Assembly (NCBI GenBank): GCA_001552895.1 | Contig: KQ959659.1 | Location: 1 to 64,000, forward strand | Source of the DNA: Tissierellia bacterium KA00581 | GTDB lineage: Bacteria > Bacillota > Clostridia > Tissierellales > Peptoniphilaceae | Length of the DNA: 64,000 nt | Direction of reading: 5' to 3' | In this document: piece after piece, positions 41,959 through 51,703 of the stretch | Layout: every line of letters begins with the position of its first letter | Position numbering within the stretch: the first letter of the stretch is position 1 | The notes under the pieces: model-generated | The model's database searches: none | What the model was told of the DNA's origin: nothing | The model's input: the letters and a program-made list of their open reading frames with translations, nothing else | Program-made: the position numbers and the translations under genes

Positions 41959-44877
41959 TTAGTTATTTTTATTTTTTTTATCTTTTTCTTTTTTCTTTTC
42001 TTTTTCCTTTTTTTCTCTTTCTTTTTTCTTTTCTTTTTCCTTTTTTTCCCTTTCCTTTTCTTTTTCTCTTTCACTATCATCATCATCTTCATCATCATCA
42101 TTTATATCAGATTGTTCTGTTGGAGGCTTTTCAGAATTATAATCTTCTGGAAGAATACCATCACTACCGGGAACAAATCCACCAGGTCTTACAAAATATG
42201 TTCTTTCTTCTATAAATTCTTCTGGTGTAGAATCAGTTGCAAGTTTACCATTTCTTTTATCTATTTTAACAGTAACAGAGCTTTTATCAAAATCTTTTGG
42301 CTCAGTTCCTTTTACAAAATATTCATTAATTCCTCCTTTAACTCCAGGAGCCATAAGTAATCCAGTTTTAGCAGAAACATATTTTTGAATTATATCAGAA
42401 GGAGGATTATCAAATTTTCTAGCCTCTTTATCTTTTAAGATAGTTTTATTTATAACACCCCAAAGAGTTGCACCAAGGTTTATATCTTGATTTATTTTTA
42501 TATTTACATTATCAAATCCAACCCAAGTACCAACTGTGTAATATGGAGAAAATCCTATAAACCATGAGTCTTGAACATTTTCTGTAGTTCCTGTTTTTCC
42601 AGCAGTGTCAATATCTTTTATCTTTGTTTGAGGAACTAAAACTTTTGGAACATCACTTAAAATACTTTGCATTATAAAAGCATTTTCAACAGATGTAACT
42701 TTTTGAGTATCTTGTTTTGCTTGTAAAACAACTTTTCCCGTAGAATCTGTTACTTTTGTAAAAGAAATAGGTTCAATATAAGTACCTTTATTTGCAATTG
42801 CACTAAAAGCAGCAGTCATTTTTAAATTTGTAACACCTTTTGTCATAGCTCCAAGAGCTAAACTTGCTAAATTTTCATCATTTGCATCTATATTTTCTGA
42901 TTTTGAAATAAATGTATCAGCAAGAGGATTAGATTTATTTATTATATTAAATTTTGTTAAGTATTCTTCAGATTTTTCAATTCCTATTTTTTCCAAAGTT
43001 TTAACAGAGTTAACATTTATAGATTGAACAACACTATTTCTCAAAGATTGAAGTCCTCTATAACCATTGTACCAGTTTTTTGGCCAAAGCTCATGCTTTT
43101 CGTTGTAATGTGGAACATCATCAATAGCGGTTGCAGCAGTATATCCATTATCTAAAGCAGGAATATAAACTGCTAGAGGTTTAATTGTAGAACCGGGTTG
43201 TCTTGGAATTCTATAAGCTCTATTTACAGGATTACCTTTAGTTTCACGACCACCAACTATTGCAATTATTTTACCTGTAGTATGATCTATTACAACAGAT
43301 GAAGATTGAGGTTGTAAAGTTCCTTCTTCATCAATTTGAAAATATTTAGAATTCAAACATAAATTGTTATTATCATCAATTTTATAAAAATCTTGATAGC
43401 TTTTAAGTAGTTCACTAGATAAAGTAAATGAATGAGCATTATCTACTTTTGCTAAGTCATCAGAAACAGCAAAATTTCCAATTCCATGTGTTACTAAATT
43501 ATTATTTTCATTTACAGTATAGAAGTTTGCAGGTGTAATTACATTTTCATAAATACTTATTCTATCACTTTGTATATTTAATGATCCATCTTCTGAAACG
43601 GAGTATTCTCCATTTGGAATTATAATTTCATTTTCAGAAGTTAATAAATTATTTTTAGCATAATAAATAATATTTTTGTTTTTGCTAAGTATATTACCAT
43701 AATTATCTCTTGTCCATCCAGCATATGAAGGAGTATTTCCATATTTTGGCATGTTTAAAACATTTGCTAAATTTTCATAAATATCTTCAATGCTTTTTTG
43801 TACATTTTGGTCCATTGTAGAATGAATAGTAAGACCGCCATTATATATCTTATCCCAAGCTTCTTCTTTAGAGTAGTTGTATTTATTCATCAACTTTTCA
43901 GCAACTTGAGTTTTAACAAGTTCTGTAAAATAAGTAGAAACAGATCTTTCAAAACCTTTATTAGGTTTTATAGATTCTAAAACGTCATAAGAAATAGCTT
44001 GTTCATATTCTTCTTTTGTAATTTTTTTAAGTTCATACATCTTTTTTAAAACATATTTTTGTCTATCTAAAACTTTAGGATTATAAACAGCTTTATAGAC
44101 TTGTCCACTAATGCTAAGATCACTTATTACAACAGAATCTTCTGAAACATTTTCTGGTTTGATAGTTTTATATAGAGAAAAGTTAGTTGGACTTTGTACA
44201 ATTGCAGCAAGAAGAGCAGATTCTGGTATTGTTAAATCTTTAACATCTTTTGAAAAATATACTTGACTTGCAGCTTGAACACCATAGGCGTGTTGCCCTA
44301 AAAAAACTCTATTAAGATAAGCTTCAAGTACGCCATCTCTTTTTATAGAATCAGTTATTTTTAATGCAAGGTAAGCTTCCTTTAGCTTTCTTTCTATTTT
44401 TCTTTCACTAGAAAGATACATATTTTTTGCAAGTTGTTGTGCGATTGTTGAACCACCACGAACTCTTCCTAAAAATACAGTATCTATAAAACTTTTTGAA
44501 ATACCAATAGGGTCAACACCATTATGTTTATAAAATCTTTCATCTTCTATGGAAACAAAAGCGTCAATTAAATGTTTTGGAATATCTTTAAGTTCAACTA
44601 ATGTTCTATTTTCTAAATTTTCAATTTTTTCAACAGTATTTCCATCTCTATCTAAAATTACAGAAGATTGAACCATAAGTTCATTCATTTTAGATGCATC
44701 TACTACAGGAGAATCTTTTATAACATCTACAAAAGTTGTTGCTAATATTCCTGTAATACCAGCACCAAACATAAAGATAGATAAAATTATAATATTTATA
44801 CCTGTTAAGATTTTTTTAGATATAGTATCTTTTTTATTTCCTTTAGTTTTAATTTCTTTATTTTTAAAAAAACCCAT
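41959..44877 (-). CDS. Penicillin-binding protein 1A (transglycosylase/transpeptidase)
   Basis: 972 residues, long for the family. A basic N-terminus and membrane helix (about 22-50) are followed by the glycosyltransferase domain with SIEDERFYKH (Glu111 catalytic) and GGSTIAQQLAKNMYL. A long insert rich in Asn/Tyr (about 375-530) follows. The transpeptidase has GSTIK (Ser563), and KTGT at 761-764. The last 60 residues after about 910 are an Asp/Glu run and then Glu/Lys repeats, low-complexity and unusual. It polymerises and cross-links peptidoglycan outside the membrane. GGAGG precedes the ATG on the minus strand. Confidence 0.95.
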   Translation of the reverse strand: MGFFKNKEIKTKGNKKDTISKKILTGINIIILSIFMFGAGITGILATTFVDVIKDSPVVDASKMNELMVQSSVILDRDGNTVEKIENLENRTLVELKDIPKHLIDAFVSIEDERFYKHNGVDPIGISKSFIDTVFLGRVRGGSTIAQQLAKNMYLSSERKIERKLKEAYLALKITDSIKRDGVLEAYLNRVFLGQHAYGVQAASQVYFSKDVKDLTIPESALLAAIVQSPTNFSLYKTIKPENVSEDSVVISDLSISGQVYKAVYNPKVLDRQKYVLKKMYELKKITKEEYEQAISYDVLESIKPNKGFERSVSTYFTELVKTQVAEKLMNKYNYSKEEAWDKIYNGGLTIHSTMDQNVQKSIEDIYENLANVLNMPKYGNTPSYAGWTRDNYGNILSKNKNIIYYAKNNLLTSENEIIIPNGEYSVSEDGSLNIQSDRISIYENVITPANFYTVNENNNLVTHGIGNFAVSDDLAKVDNAHSFTLSSELLKSYQDFYKIDDNNNLCLNSKYFQIDEEGTLQPQSSSVVIDHTTGKIIAIVGGRETKGNPVNRAYRIPRQPGSTIKPLAVYIPALDNGYTAATAIDDVPHYNEKHELWPKNWYNGYRGLQSLRNSVVQSINVNSVKTLEKIGIEKSEEYLTKFNIINKSNPLADTFISKSENIDANDENLASLALGAMTKGVTNLKMTAAFSAIANKGTYIEPISFTKVTDSTGKVVLQAKQDTQKVTSVENAFIMQSILSDVPKVLVPQTKIKDIDTAGKTGTTENVQDSWFIGFSPYYTVGTWVGFDNVNIKINQDINLGATLWGVINKTILKDKEARKFDNPPSDIIQKYVSAKTGLLMAPGVKGGINEYFVKGTEPKDFDKSSVTVKIDKRNGKLATDSTPEEFIEERTYFVRPGGFVPGSDGILPEDYNSEKPPTEQSDINDDDEDDDDSEREKEKEREKKEKEKKKEREKKEKEKKKEKDKKNKNN

Positions 44878-44902
44878 AAAAACCTCCTAACCTAATATTT
44901 AC

Positions 44903-44931
44903 ATTATACCATAAATATAAAATAATATGAA
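44903..44931 (-). promoter_or_regulatory. Promoter of the PBP1A gene
   Basis: On the minus strand TTCATA and TATAAT are separated by 17 bases, with TGG before the -10. It lies about 25 bases before the start codon. Confidence 0.65.
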
Positions 44932-45001
44932 TATTTTTGCAGGGATATAAAATATTTTATTAAGTTTTTGAAATAATTTACTACAAAAATATATTTATAT
45001 C

Positions 45002-45010
45002 TGATATAAT
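45002..45010 (+). promoter_or_regulatory. Extended -10 promoter of hflX
   Basis: TGATATAAT is an extended -10; the -35 is poor (TACAAA at 44982). The region is shared with the divergent PBP1A gene. Confidence 0.6.
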
Positions 45011-45041
45011 ATAGACATATATTATATTTAGGGAGAAAATT

Positions 45042-46331
45042 ATGAATAGAAAAGTTATTGCAGTAACCGTTAATATAGAAGATGATAATAAAATAGTAGA
45101 TAGTAAAAAAGATATTGAAAATAAAATTTTTGAGCTTGAAAATTTAATTGAAGCAATAGGTGATGAAACTGTAATAAATATAACTCAAAATAAAGATAAA
45201 ATAGATAAATCATATTACATCGGAAAAGGTAAAGCGTTAGAAATAAAAGATTATTGTCAAAAATTATCTGCTGATTTAGTTGTATTTAATAACGAACTTA
45301 CAGGATCGCAAGTTAAAAATTTAGAACAATTAATTGAAGCTGAAGTTATTGATAGAACAAATTTAATTTTAGATATATTTAATCAACGAGCAAAAACAAA
45401 AGAAGCAAAACTTCAAGTAAAAATTGCTAAACTAAAATATACACTACCAAGGCTTTCTATGTTAAGATCTGGTTTTTCTAGACAACAAGGTGGTATTGGA
45501 ACAAAAGGTGTAGGAGAGCAACAAATAGAGTTAGATAGAAGAACTATAAGTTCACAAATAGCTTCTATAAGTTCAAGATTAAAAGAAATACAAAAAAATA
45601 GAAATGAAACACGAAAAAAAAGAGTTAATTCAAAAAATAATATTATTTCACTTATCGGTTATACAAATGCTGGGAAATCAACTATAATGAATAAATTAAT
45701 TTCCTATAATAAAGAAGAAAATTCAATTACAAAAGAAGTTTTTGTAAAAGATATGCTTTTTGCAACTCTTGATACATATGTAAGAGAAGGTAAACTTTTA
45801 AATGGTCAAAATGTTATGTACGTAGATACAGTAGGATTTGTTTCAGATATTCCTCATAATCTAGTAGAAAGTTTTAAAAGTACACTTGAAGAAATAAAAT
45901 ATTCTAATCTTTTATTACACGTTATAGATATTTCTAATACTAATGTAGATAAACAAATTGAAATTACTAATGAAATGATTAAAGAATTAAATTGTGAACA
46001 AAAAGATGTTATATACGTATTTAATAAGACAGATAAACTTTTAGATGAAAATATAAAACTTCAATATGTAAATCTTAAAAATAAAGTATTTATAAGTGCT
46101 AAAAATGATAAAGATATAGTTATATTACTAAAAGAAATTGAAAAAGTTTTATTTTCAAAAGCGAAAAATACAAAACTTTTAATTCCATATGATAAACAAC
46201 AATTAGTAAATAAAATTTTAGAACATTATATTCCTAAAAATGTTCAATACCTTGATAATGGAAGCATGATAGAAATTTCTTTAAAAAAAGAAGATTACGA
46301 AATTTATAAAGGATATGAAATAAATGAATAA
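45042..46331 (+). CDS. hflX: GTPase HflX
   Basis: 429 residues. The N-terminal HflX domain has YYIGKGKALEI and FNNELTGSQVKNLE, a helical linker with GGIGTKGVGEQQIELDRR leads to the G domain: GYTNAGKST (G1), DTVGFVSDIP (G3), NKTDK (G4). The family splits stalled or hibernating ribosomes. GGGAG precedes the ATG. The YigZ gene overlaps its end. Confidence 0.94.
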   Translation: MNRKVIAVTVNIEDDNKIVDSKKDIENKIFELENLIEAIGDETVINITQNKDKIDKSYYIGKGKALEIKDYCQKLSADLVVFNNELTGSQVKNLEQLIEAEVIDRTNLILDIFNQRAKTKEAKLQVKIAKLKYTLPRLSMLRSGFSRQQGGIGTKGVGEQQIELDRRTISSQIASISSRLKEIQKNRNETRKKRVNSKNNIISLIGYTNAGKSTIMNKLISYNKEENSITKEVFVKDMLFATLDTYVREGKLLNGQNVMYVDTVGFVSDIPHNLVESFKSTLEEIKYSNLLLHVIDISNTNVDKQIEITNEMIKELNCEQKDVIYVFNKTDKLLDENIKLQYVNLKNKVFISAKNDKDIVILLKEIEKVLFSKAKNTKLLIPYDKQQLVNKILEHYIPKNVQYLDNGSMIEISLKKEDYEIYKGYEINE

Positions 46332-46968
46332 CGTAGAAAGTTTTTTTAGTATCCATAAAGATTCTACTATAAGTTTTATAGAAAATAAGTCAGAATTTAT
46401 AGGACATTGTTTTTATGTAGAAAATAAAAAAGAAGCAGAAAATAAAATTTTAGAAATAAAAGAAAAATATAAAGATGCAACACATAACTGTTTTGCGTAT
46501 ATAATAGGTAAAGATAGGCTTATACAAAAATATTCAGATGATAAAGAACCACAAGCAACAGCAGGTATTCCAATTCTTGAAGTATTAAAGAAAAAAAACA
46601 TTACAAATTGTTTAGTTGTTGTAACAAGATATTTTGGAGGAATTTTACTTGGAGCAGGTGGACTTGTACGAGCATATACCACCGCAACTATATTAGCTTT
46701 AGATTCATCTAAAATAGTTTTAAAAAATTTATTTTATATAGTAAATGTAACAGTAGATTATACCTACCTTGGAAAAATAGAATATATTTTAAAAAAGTTA
46801 GAAATTGAAATTAAAAGTATAGATTATTTAGAAAATGTAAATATAAAATTGTTTATAAAAAAATCAGAATTTAAAAAATTTGAAAAATTGCTTATAGATG
46901 AAACTTCAAATAACTGTTTAATATCTATCGAAGATGAACTTTTTAAATCAGTCTTTATTAAGAATTAA
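46324..46968 (+). CDS. YigZ family (IMPACT-like) protein
   Basis: 214 residues. The N-terminal UPF0029 domain has the family signature YFGGILLGAGGLVRAY, DKEPQATAGIPILE and THNCFAY. A smaller ferredoxin-like C-terminal domain follows. Function in bacteria is unproven; the eukaryotic IMPACT relatives control translation. It overlaps hflX by 8 bases. Confidence 0.9.
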   Translation: MNNVESFFSIHKDSTISFIENKSEFIGHCFYVENKKEAENKILEIKEKYKDATHNCFAYIIGKDRLIQKYSDDKEPQATAGIPILEVLKKKNITNCLVVVTRYFGGILLGAGGLVRAYTTATILALDSSKIVLKNLFYIVNVTVDYTYLGKIEYILKKLEIEIKSIDYLENVNIKLFIKKSEFKKFEKLLIDETSNNCLISIEDELFKSVFIKN

Positions 46969-47076
46969 ATAATCATGTTAAAATCGTAATACAAACATAT
47001 AAACAAAGGTTTTTAAAAAATATATTCATCATAAAGTCAATTGTATGATAACATAAGTCAAAAGCTAAAAAATATA

Positions 47077-47105
47077 TTTACTTTTTAAATACATTATTGT
47101 ATAAT
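47077..47105 (+). promoter_or_regulatory. Promoter of the DUF819 gene
   Basis: TTTACT (47077-47082), 17 bases, TATAAT (47100-47105). It rules out the upstream TTG at 47097 as start, since that codon is in the -10. Confidence 0.7.
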
Positions 47106-47141
47106 GAATATACAACAATATATTTAAAGGAGGAAAATTCG

Positions 47142-48305
47142 TTGAATGCTTTGATTACAAGAAATGACGGTTTACTTTTCGTCATATTATTAATGGTTTC
47201 GTTATCATTATGGGTACAAAAATATAAAGTTTTTAAATCTTTAGGCCCTGTTCTTACAGTTGTAGTAATAGGGATTATCTTATCAAATACCCATATTGTT
47301 CCTATTTCTCATGATTTATACGGAGAAATTTCTACTTATTTAGTTCCAGTTGCAATTTCAGTTTGTATGCTTAGTATGAATTTTAAAGAGCTAAAAAAGC
47401 TTACTAAAGAGCCTCTATTGGCTTTGATTTCTGCTATATTTTCCGTCTGTATAGTTGCAATAATATTGGGGATTTATTTTGCACCAAAAATAATTGAAGG
47501 TTGGAAATGTGCAGGTATGTTTGTAGGAACTTATACAGGAGGAACTCCTAACTTAACAGCTATAGCTACTGGACTTGATTGTTCAAGAGAAACTCTTGCT
47601 GCGGCAAATGCAGCAGATTATGTTGTTTCAACACCACTTATGGTATTTTTATTTGCATCTCCTATGATTCTTAAAGCATCAAAAAGATGGAATAAATTTT
47701 GGCCATATCAACTTAGTGATGAAGAATTAGAAGATGGTGAACAAGAAACACTTATGTCCGATAAAAAATGGTCAATAAAAGATATAACTTGGTTACTTAC
47801 TATAGGTTTTGCTGTAACATTTTTTACTACAATCATTTCTCAGAAAATATTTCCTGCAGATTTTTGGAAATCAGGAAGATTATTGATGCTTACAACCGTT
47901 TCTATAATCATTTCTCAATTGAAACCTGTAAAAAAATTAAGAGGAAATTTAGATTTAGGATTGTTTTTATCTTTGATTTTTCTTTCAACAATAGGATTTG
48001 CAGTTGATTTAAAACAATTTATTGGTTCAGCATTTATGATGACTTTGTATGTATTACTGATGTTAATATTATGTATATTAGTGCATTTAATAATCTGTAG
48101 ATTATTAAAAATTAAATATGAATATGTAATTTTATCAATGGTAGGATGCATTGTAGATGGACCAACATCTGCTCTTACAGCTGCAGGAGCTAATTGGAAA
48201 TCTCTTATAAATGTAGGATTGATAATGGGTATAATAGCTGGTGCTTTAGGAAATTATGTAGGAATATTTGTATCATATACAGTTAAATATTTATGTGGTA
48301 TATAG
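47142..48305 (+). CDS. DUF819 family membrane protein
   Basis: 387 residues. The TTG at 47142 follows AAAGGAGGA with good spacing; an earlier in-frame TTG lies in the promoter. About ten membrane helices are seen, with a characteristic GGTPNLTAIATGLD near residue 124 and an acidic loop (DEELEDGEQE) in the middle. The family is a putative sodium or anion-linked transporter with unknown substrate. It is a single-gene unit with its own promoter and terminator. Confidence 0.84.
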   Translation: MNALITRNDGLLFVILLMVSLSLWVQKYKVFKSLGPVLTVVVIGIILSNTHIVPISHDLYGEISTYLVPVAISVCMLSMNFKELKKLTKEPLLALISAIFSVCIVAIILGIYFAPKIIEGWKCAGMFVGTYTGGTPNLTAIATGLDCSRETLAAANAADYVVSTPLMVFLFASPMILKASKRWNKFWPYQLSDEELEDGEQETLMSDKKWSIKDITWLLTIGFAVTFFTTIISQKIFPADFWKSGRLLMLTTVSIIISQLKPVKKLRGNLDLGLFLSLIFLSTIGFAVDLKQFIGSAFMMTLYVLLMLILCILVHLIICRLLKIKYEYVILSMVGCIVDGPTSALTAAGANWKSLINVGLIMGIIAGALGNYVGIFVSYTVKYLCGI

Positions 48306-48334
48306 ATTATTGATTATGTAATATTAAAAAATTT

Positions 48335-48367
48335 AGGAAGTGATAAGTAAAATTCACTTCCTTTTTT
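48335..48367 (+). terminator. Terminator after the DUF819 gene
   Basis: AGGAAGTGA pairs with TCACTTCCT (48354-48362), followed by TTTTT. Confidence 0.9.
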
Positions 48368-48407
48368 AATAAAAATATTTATTTAAACAAATAAATGTTT
48401 TAAAAAT

Positions 48408-48436
48408 TTTACAATATTTAAATAATATGCTATAAT
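48408..48436 (+). promoter_or_regulatory. Promoter of typA
   Basis: TTTACA (48408-48413), 17 bases, TATAAT (48431-48436), extended by TGC. Confidence 0.78.
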
Positions 48437-48479
48437 AAGTTGTTATGCGTAGACAGTATTTAAATGAAAGGAATTTATT

Positions 48480-50312
48480 ATGAATAAAAAAATAGAAAAT
48501 GTAAGAAATGTAGCAATAATTGCACATGTTGACCATGGAAAGACAACATTAGTTGATGGATTATTAAAATGTAGTGGTGTTTTTAGAGAAAACCAAGATG
48601 TAAAAGAAAGAGTTATGGACTCTAATGATATTGAAAGAGAAAGAGGAATTACTATTCTTTCAAAAAATACGGCTATTAATCATAATGGAGTTAAAATTAA
48701 TATAATCGATACTCCAGGACACTCTGATTTTGGTGGAGAAGTTGAACGTGTTTTAAAAATGGCAAATGGTGTTGTTTTAGTTGTAGATGCCTTTGAAGGT
48801 CCTATGCCTCAAACAAAATTTGTTTTAAGAAAAGCATTTGAACTTAATTTGCCTACTATAGTATGTATAAATAAAATTGATAGACCAGAAGCAAGATGTG
48901 AAGAAGTTGTAGATGAAGTTTTAGATTTGTTTATTCAACTTAATGCATCAGAAGATTATCTTGAAAGTCCTTTTGTTTTTGCATCTGCAAGATTGGGATA
49001 TGCAACTATGGATTTTAATGTTAAAACAAAAGATATGAACACTCTATTAGATGTTATAGTAGATTATATCCCTGCACCCGTTGGAGATGAAAATGCTCCA
49101 TTTAAATTACTTATTTCTACAACTGACTACAATGAATATGTAGGAAGAATAGGAATTGGTAAAATTGAAAGTGGAAGCGTTAAGGTTGGAGATGACGCTA
49201 TAATTGTTAATTATAATGATGATAGCAAAAATAAAAAAATTAAAATTACAAAAATTTATGAATTTGAAAATTTATCAAGAAAAGAAGTGCAAAAATCATC
49301 TGTTGGTAATATAATAGCTGTAACAGGTGTTGAAGGAATAAGTATAGGAGATACTCTTTGTTCTTTAGATGATGTTGCACCGCTTCCTTTTGTTAAAATT
49401 TCAGAACCTACTCTTGCAATGAATTTTATTGTAAATAATTCTCCTTTTGCAGGAAGGGAAGGAAAATTTATAACAAGTAGACAAATTCGTGCAAGATTAT
49501 ATAAAGAATTACAAACAGATGTAAGTTTAAGAGTTGAAGATACAGATTCAACAGATAGTTTTAGAGTTTCAGGAAGAGGAGAACTTCACCTTTCAGTATT
49601 AATTGAAAATATGAGAAGAGAAGGATATGAATTTCAAGTATCTAAACCAGAAGTTTTATTTAAAAAAGATGAAAAAGGAAAGTTATTAGAACCAATAGAA
49701 ATTGTTACTATAGATGTTGATGAAAGTTTTGTTGGTTCTGTAATAGAAAAATTAGGTCAAAGAAAAGCAGAACTTATAGATATGAATCCATCACAAAGTG
49801 GATATACAAGACTTATTTTTAATATACCAGCAAGAGGACTTATAGGATATCGTAGTGAATTTTTAACAGATACTAGAGGTAGTGGAACTTTAAATTCTGA
49901 ATTTAAGGGCTATGAACCTTTTAAAGGAGAAATTCCAAAAAGAAACGTAGGTTCATTAATCTCTTTTGAAACTGGAGTTGCAACTGCTTATGGATTAAAT
50001 GCGGCACAAGAAAGAGGAATTTTATTTATCGAACCTCAAGCAGAAGTTTATGAAGGAATGATTGTAGGTTCTAATGCAAAAGGAATAGACATTGAAGTTA
50101 ATGTTTGTAAAAAGAAACAACAAACAAATATAAGATCATCTGCATCAGATGATGCTTTAAGATTAACTCCAGCTAAAATTATGAGCCTTGAAGAAATGCT
50201 TGAATTTATAGAAAGCGATGAGTATATAGAAATAACTCCAAAGAGTTTAAGGATGAGAAAGAAAATTTTAGATTCACAATTAAGATATAAATCTAAGAAA
50301 AATCATAAATAA
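48480..50312 (+). CDS. typA: Translational GTPase TypA/BipA
   Basis: 610 residues, full length. The G domain has [29 protein letters not shown] and NKIDR; EF-G-like domains and the conserved C-terminal region ([39 protein letters not shown]) follow. It helps 50S assembly and growth under stress. AAAGGAA lies before the ATG and no terminator separates it clearly from murA. Confidence 0.97.
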   Translation: MNKKIENVRNVAIIAHVDHGKTTLVDGLLKCSGVFRENQDVKERVMDSNDIERERGITILSKNTAINHNGVKINIIDTPGHSDFGGEVERVLKMANGVVLVVDAFEGPMPQTKFVLRKAFELNLPTIVCINKIDRPEARCEEVVDEVLDLFIQLNASEDYLESPFVFASARLGYATMDFNVKTKDMNTLLDVIVDYIPAPVGDENAPFKLLISTTDYNEYVGRIGIGKIESGSVKVGDDAIIVNYNDDSKNKKIKITKIYEFENLSRKEVQKSSVGNIIAVTGVEGISIGDTLCSLDDVAPLPFVKISEPTLAMNFIVNNSPFAGREGKFITSRQIRARLYKELQTDVSLRVEDTDSTDSFRVSGRGELHLSVLIENMRREGYEFQVSKPEVLFKKDEKGKLLEPIEIVTIDVDESFVGSVIEKLGQRKAELIDMNPSQSGYTRLIFNIPARGLIGYRSEFLTDTRGSGTLNSEFKGYEPFKGEIPKRNVGSLISFETGVATAYGLNAAQERGILFIEPQAEVYEGMIVGSNAKGIDIEVNVCKKKQQTNIRSSASDDALRLTPAKIMSLEEMLEFIESDEYIEITPKSLRMRKKILDSQLRYKSKKNHK

Positions 50313-50393
50313 ATTAAAAATTGTATAATTTATTGTTTCTTTATGGTATAATTTAATTAATTAATAACTATGATACTTTTTGGAGGGATATAT

Positions 50394-51656
50394 TTGGCTA
50401 AAATATTAGTTAGAAATAACGGTCCGTTAAAAGGAAGGGTAAAAATTGACGGAGCAAAAAATGCTGCACTTCCTATAATAGCAGCTTCATTACTTGGAAC
50501 AGAACCAATTATTCTAGAAGAAGTTCCTAATTTGGTAGATGTTAAAATAATTTTAAAAGTTTTAGAAAGTTTAGGATCTAAAGTAGAATTTTTATCTGAA
50601 AATAGAGTTTTGATAGATTCAAGTAAAATTAATTCTTTTACCACAGATAGGAAATTAATGGAAAAGATGAGAGCATCATTTTTAGTAATGGGTCCTCTTC
50701 TTGCAAGGTTTGGTAAGGCAGAAACATTTTTGCCAGGAGGATGTGCTATCGGATCTAGACCGATTGATTTACATTTAAAAGGATTTAAAATTTTAGGAGC
50801 AGATATTAAAGAAGAACCTGATAAAATATCTGCAAAGTGTGAAAAACTTGTTGGAGATACGATATATTTGGATTTTCCTTCAGTTGGTGCAACTCAAAAT
50901 ATAATGATGGCTGCAACTTTAGCAAAGGGTGAAACAATTATAGAAAATGCAGCTAAAGAACCAGAGATAGTTGATCTTGGAAATTTTTTAAATAAAATGG
51001 GAGCTAAAATTTCTGGTGCTGGTACTTCAACTATAAGAATACTTGGAGTTGAAAAATTAAAAGGTACAGTTCATACTATAATTCCAGATAGAATTGAAGC
51101 GGCAACATTTATGATTGCAGCAGCTATTACAGCTGGAGAAGTTATAATTGAAAATTGTATTTCAAGTCATATAAAACCAGTAATAGCAAAGCTTAAAGAA
51201 ACAGGAGCTTATGTTGAAGTTAATGAGGATGAAGATTTAATTTTAGTTGTAGGAAATAAAAATATAAAGGGTACAGATATTAAAACATTACCATATCCTG
51301 GATTTCCTACAGATGTTCAAGCACAGTTTATGGCATATTTATGTATATGTGAAAATCATGCTAAAGTTACCGAAACTGTTTTTGAAAATAGATTTATGCA
51401 TGTCGAAGAGCTTAATAAAATGGGAGCAATAATAGCAACAAGTGGTAAAGAAGCTAGAATTGCTGGTGTAAATAAATTGATAGGAGCAGAAGTTAAGGCA
51501 ACAGATCTTAGAGCGGGAGCTGCTTTAGTTTTAGCAGGACTTGTTGCTGAAGGAACTACAACAATTACAAATGTATATCATATAGATAGAGGATATAATA
51601 ATTTTGTTGGTAAAATGAAAGCTTTAGGAGCAAATATAGAAAGAATAGAAGATTAA
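50394..51656 (+). CDS. murA: UDP-N-acetylglucosamine 1-carboxyvinyltransferase
   Basis: 420 residues from a TTG placed 7 bases after GGAGGG; the upstream ATG at 50370 lies before this site. The first committed peptidoglycan step transfers enolpyruvate from PEP. Catalytic Cys117 is present in LPGGCAIGSRP, and the start KIDGAKNAALP is standard. A fosfomycin-sensitive form is therefore expected. Two TATAAT sequences lie upstream (50323-50328 and 50347-50352). A short hairpin follows. Confidence 0.95.
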   Translation: MAKILVRNNGPLKGRVKIDGAKNAALPIIAASLLGTEPIILEEVPNLVDVKIILKVLESLGSKVEFLSENRVLIDSSKINSFTTDRKLMEKMRASFLVMGPLLARFGKAETFLPGGCAIGSRPIDLHLKGFKILGADIKEEPDKISAKCEKLVGDTIYLDFPSVGATQNIMMAATLAKGETIIENAAKEPEIVDLGNFLNKMGAKISGAGTSTIRILGVEKLKGTVHTIIPDRIEAATFMIAAAITAGEVIIENCISSHIKPVIAKLKETGAYVEVNEDEDLILVVGNKNIKGTDIKTLPYPGFPTDVQAQFMAYLCICENHAKVTETVFENRFMHVEELNKMGAIIATSGKEARIAGVNKLIGAEVKATDLRAGAALVLAGLVAEGTTTITNVYHIDRGYNNFVGKMKALGANIERIED

Positions 51657-51662
51657 TTGATG

Positions 51663-51683
51663 GGAAACTACTTTGTAGTTTCC
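51663..51683 (+). other. Short hairpin between murA and recD2
   Basis: GGAAACTAC and GTAGTTTCC pair around TTT. No T run follows, so it is not a standard terminator. Confidence 0.45.
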
Positions 51684-51703
51684 TACATTTATATGGAGAT
51701 TTT

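Noticed and set aside
47097-47141. Upstream TTG start for the DUF819 protein
   Set aside because: The TTG overlaps the -10 box TATAAT, while the TTG at 47142 has AAAGGAGGA before it.
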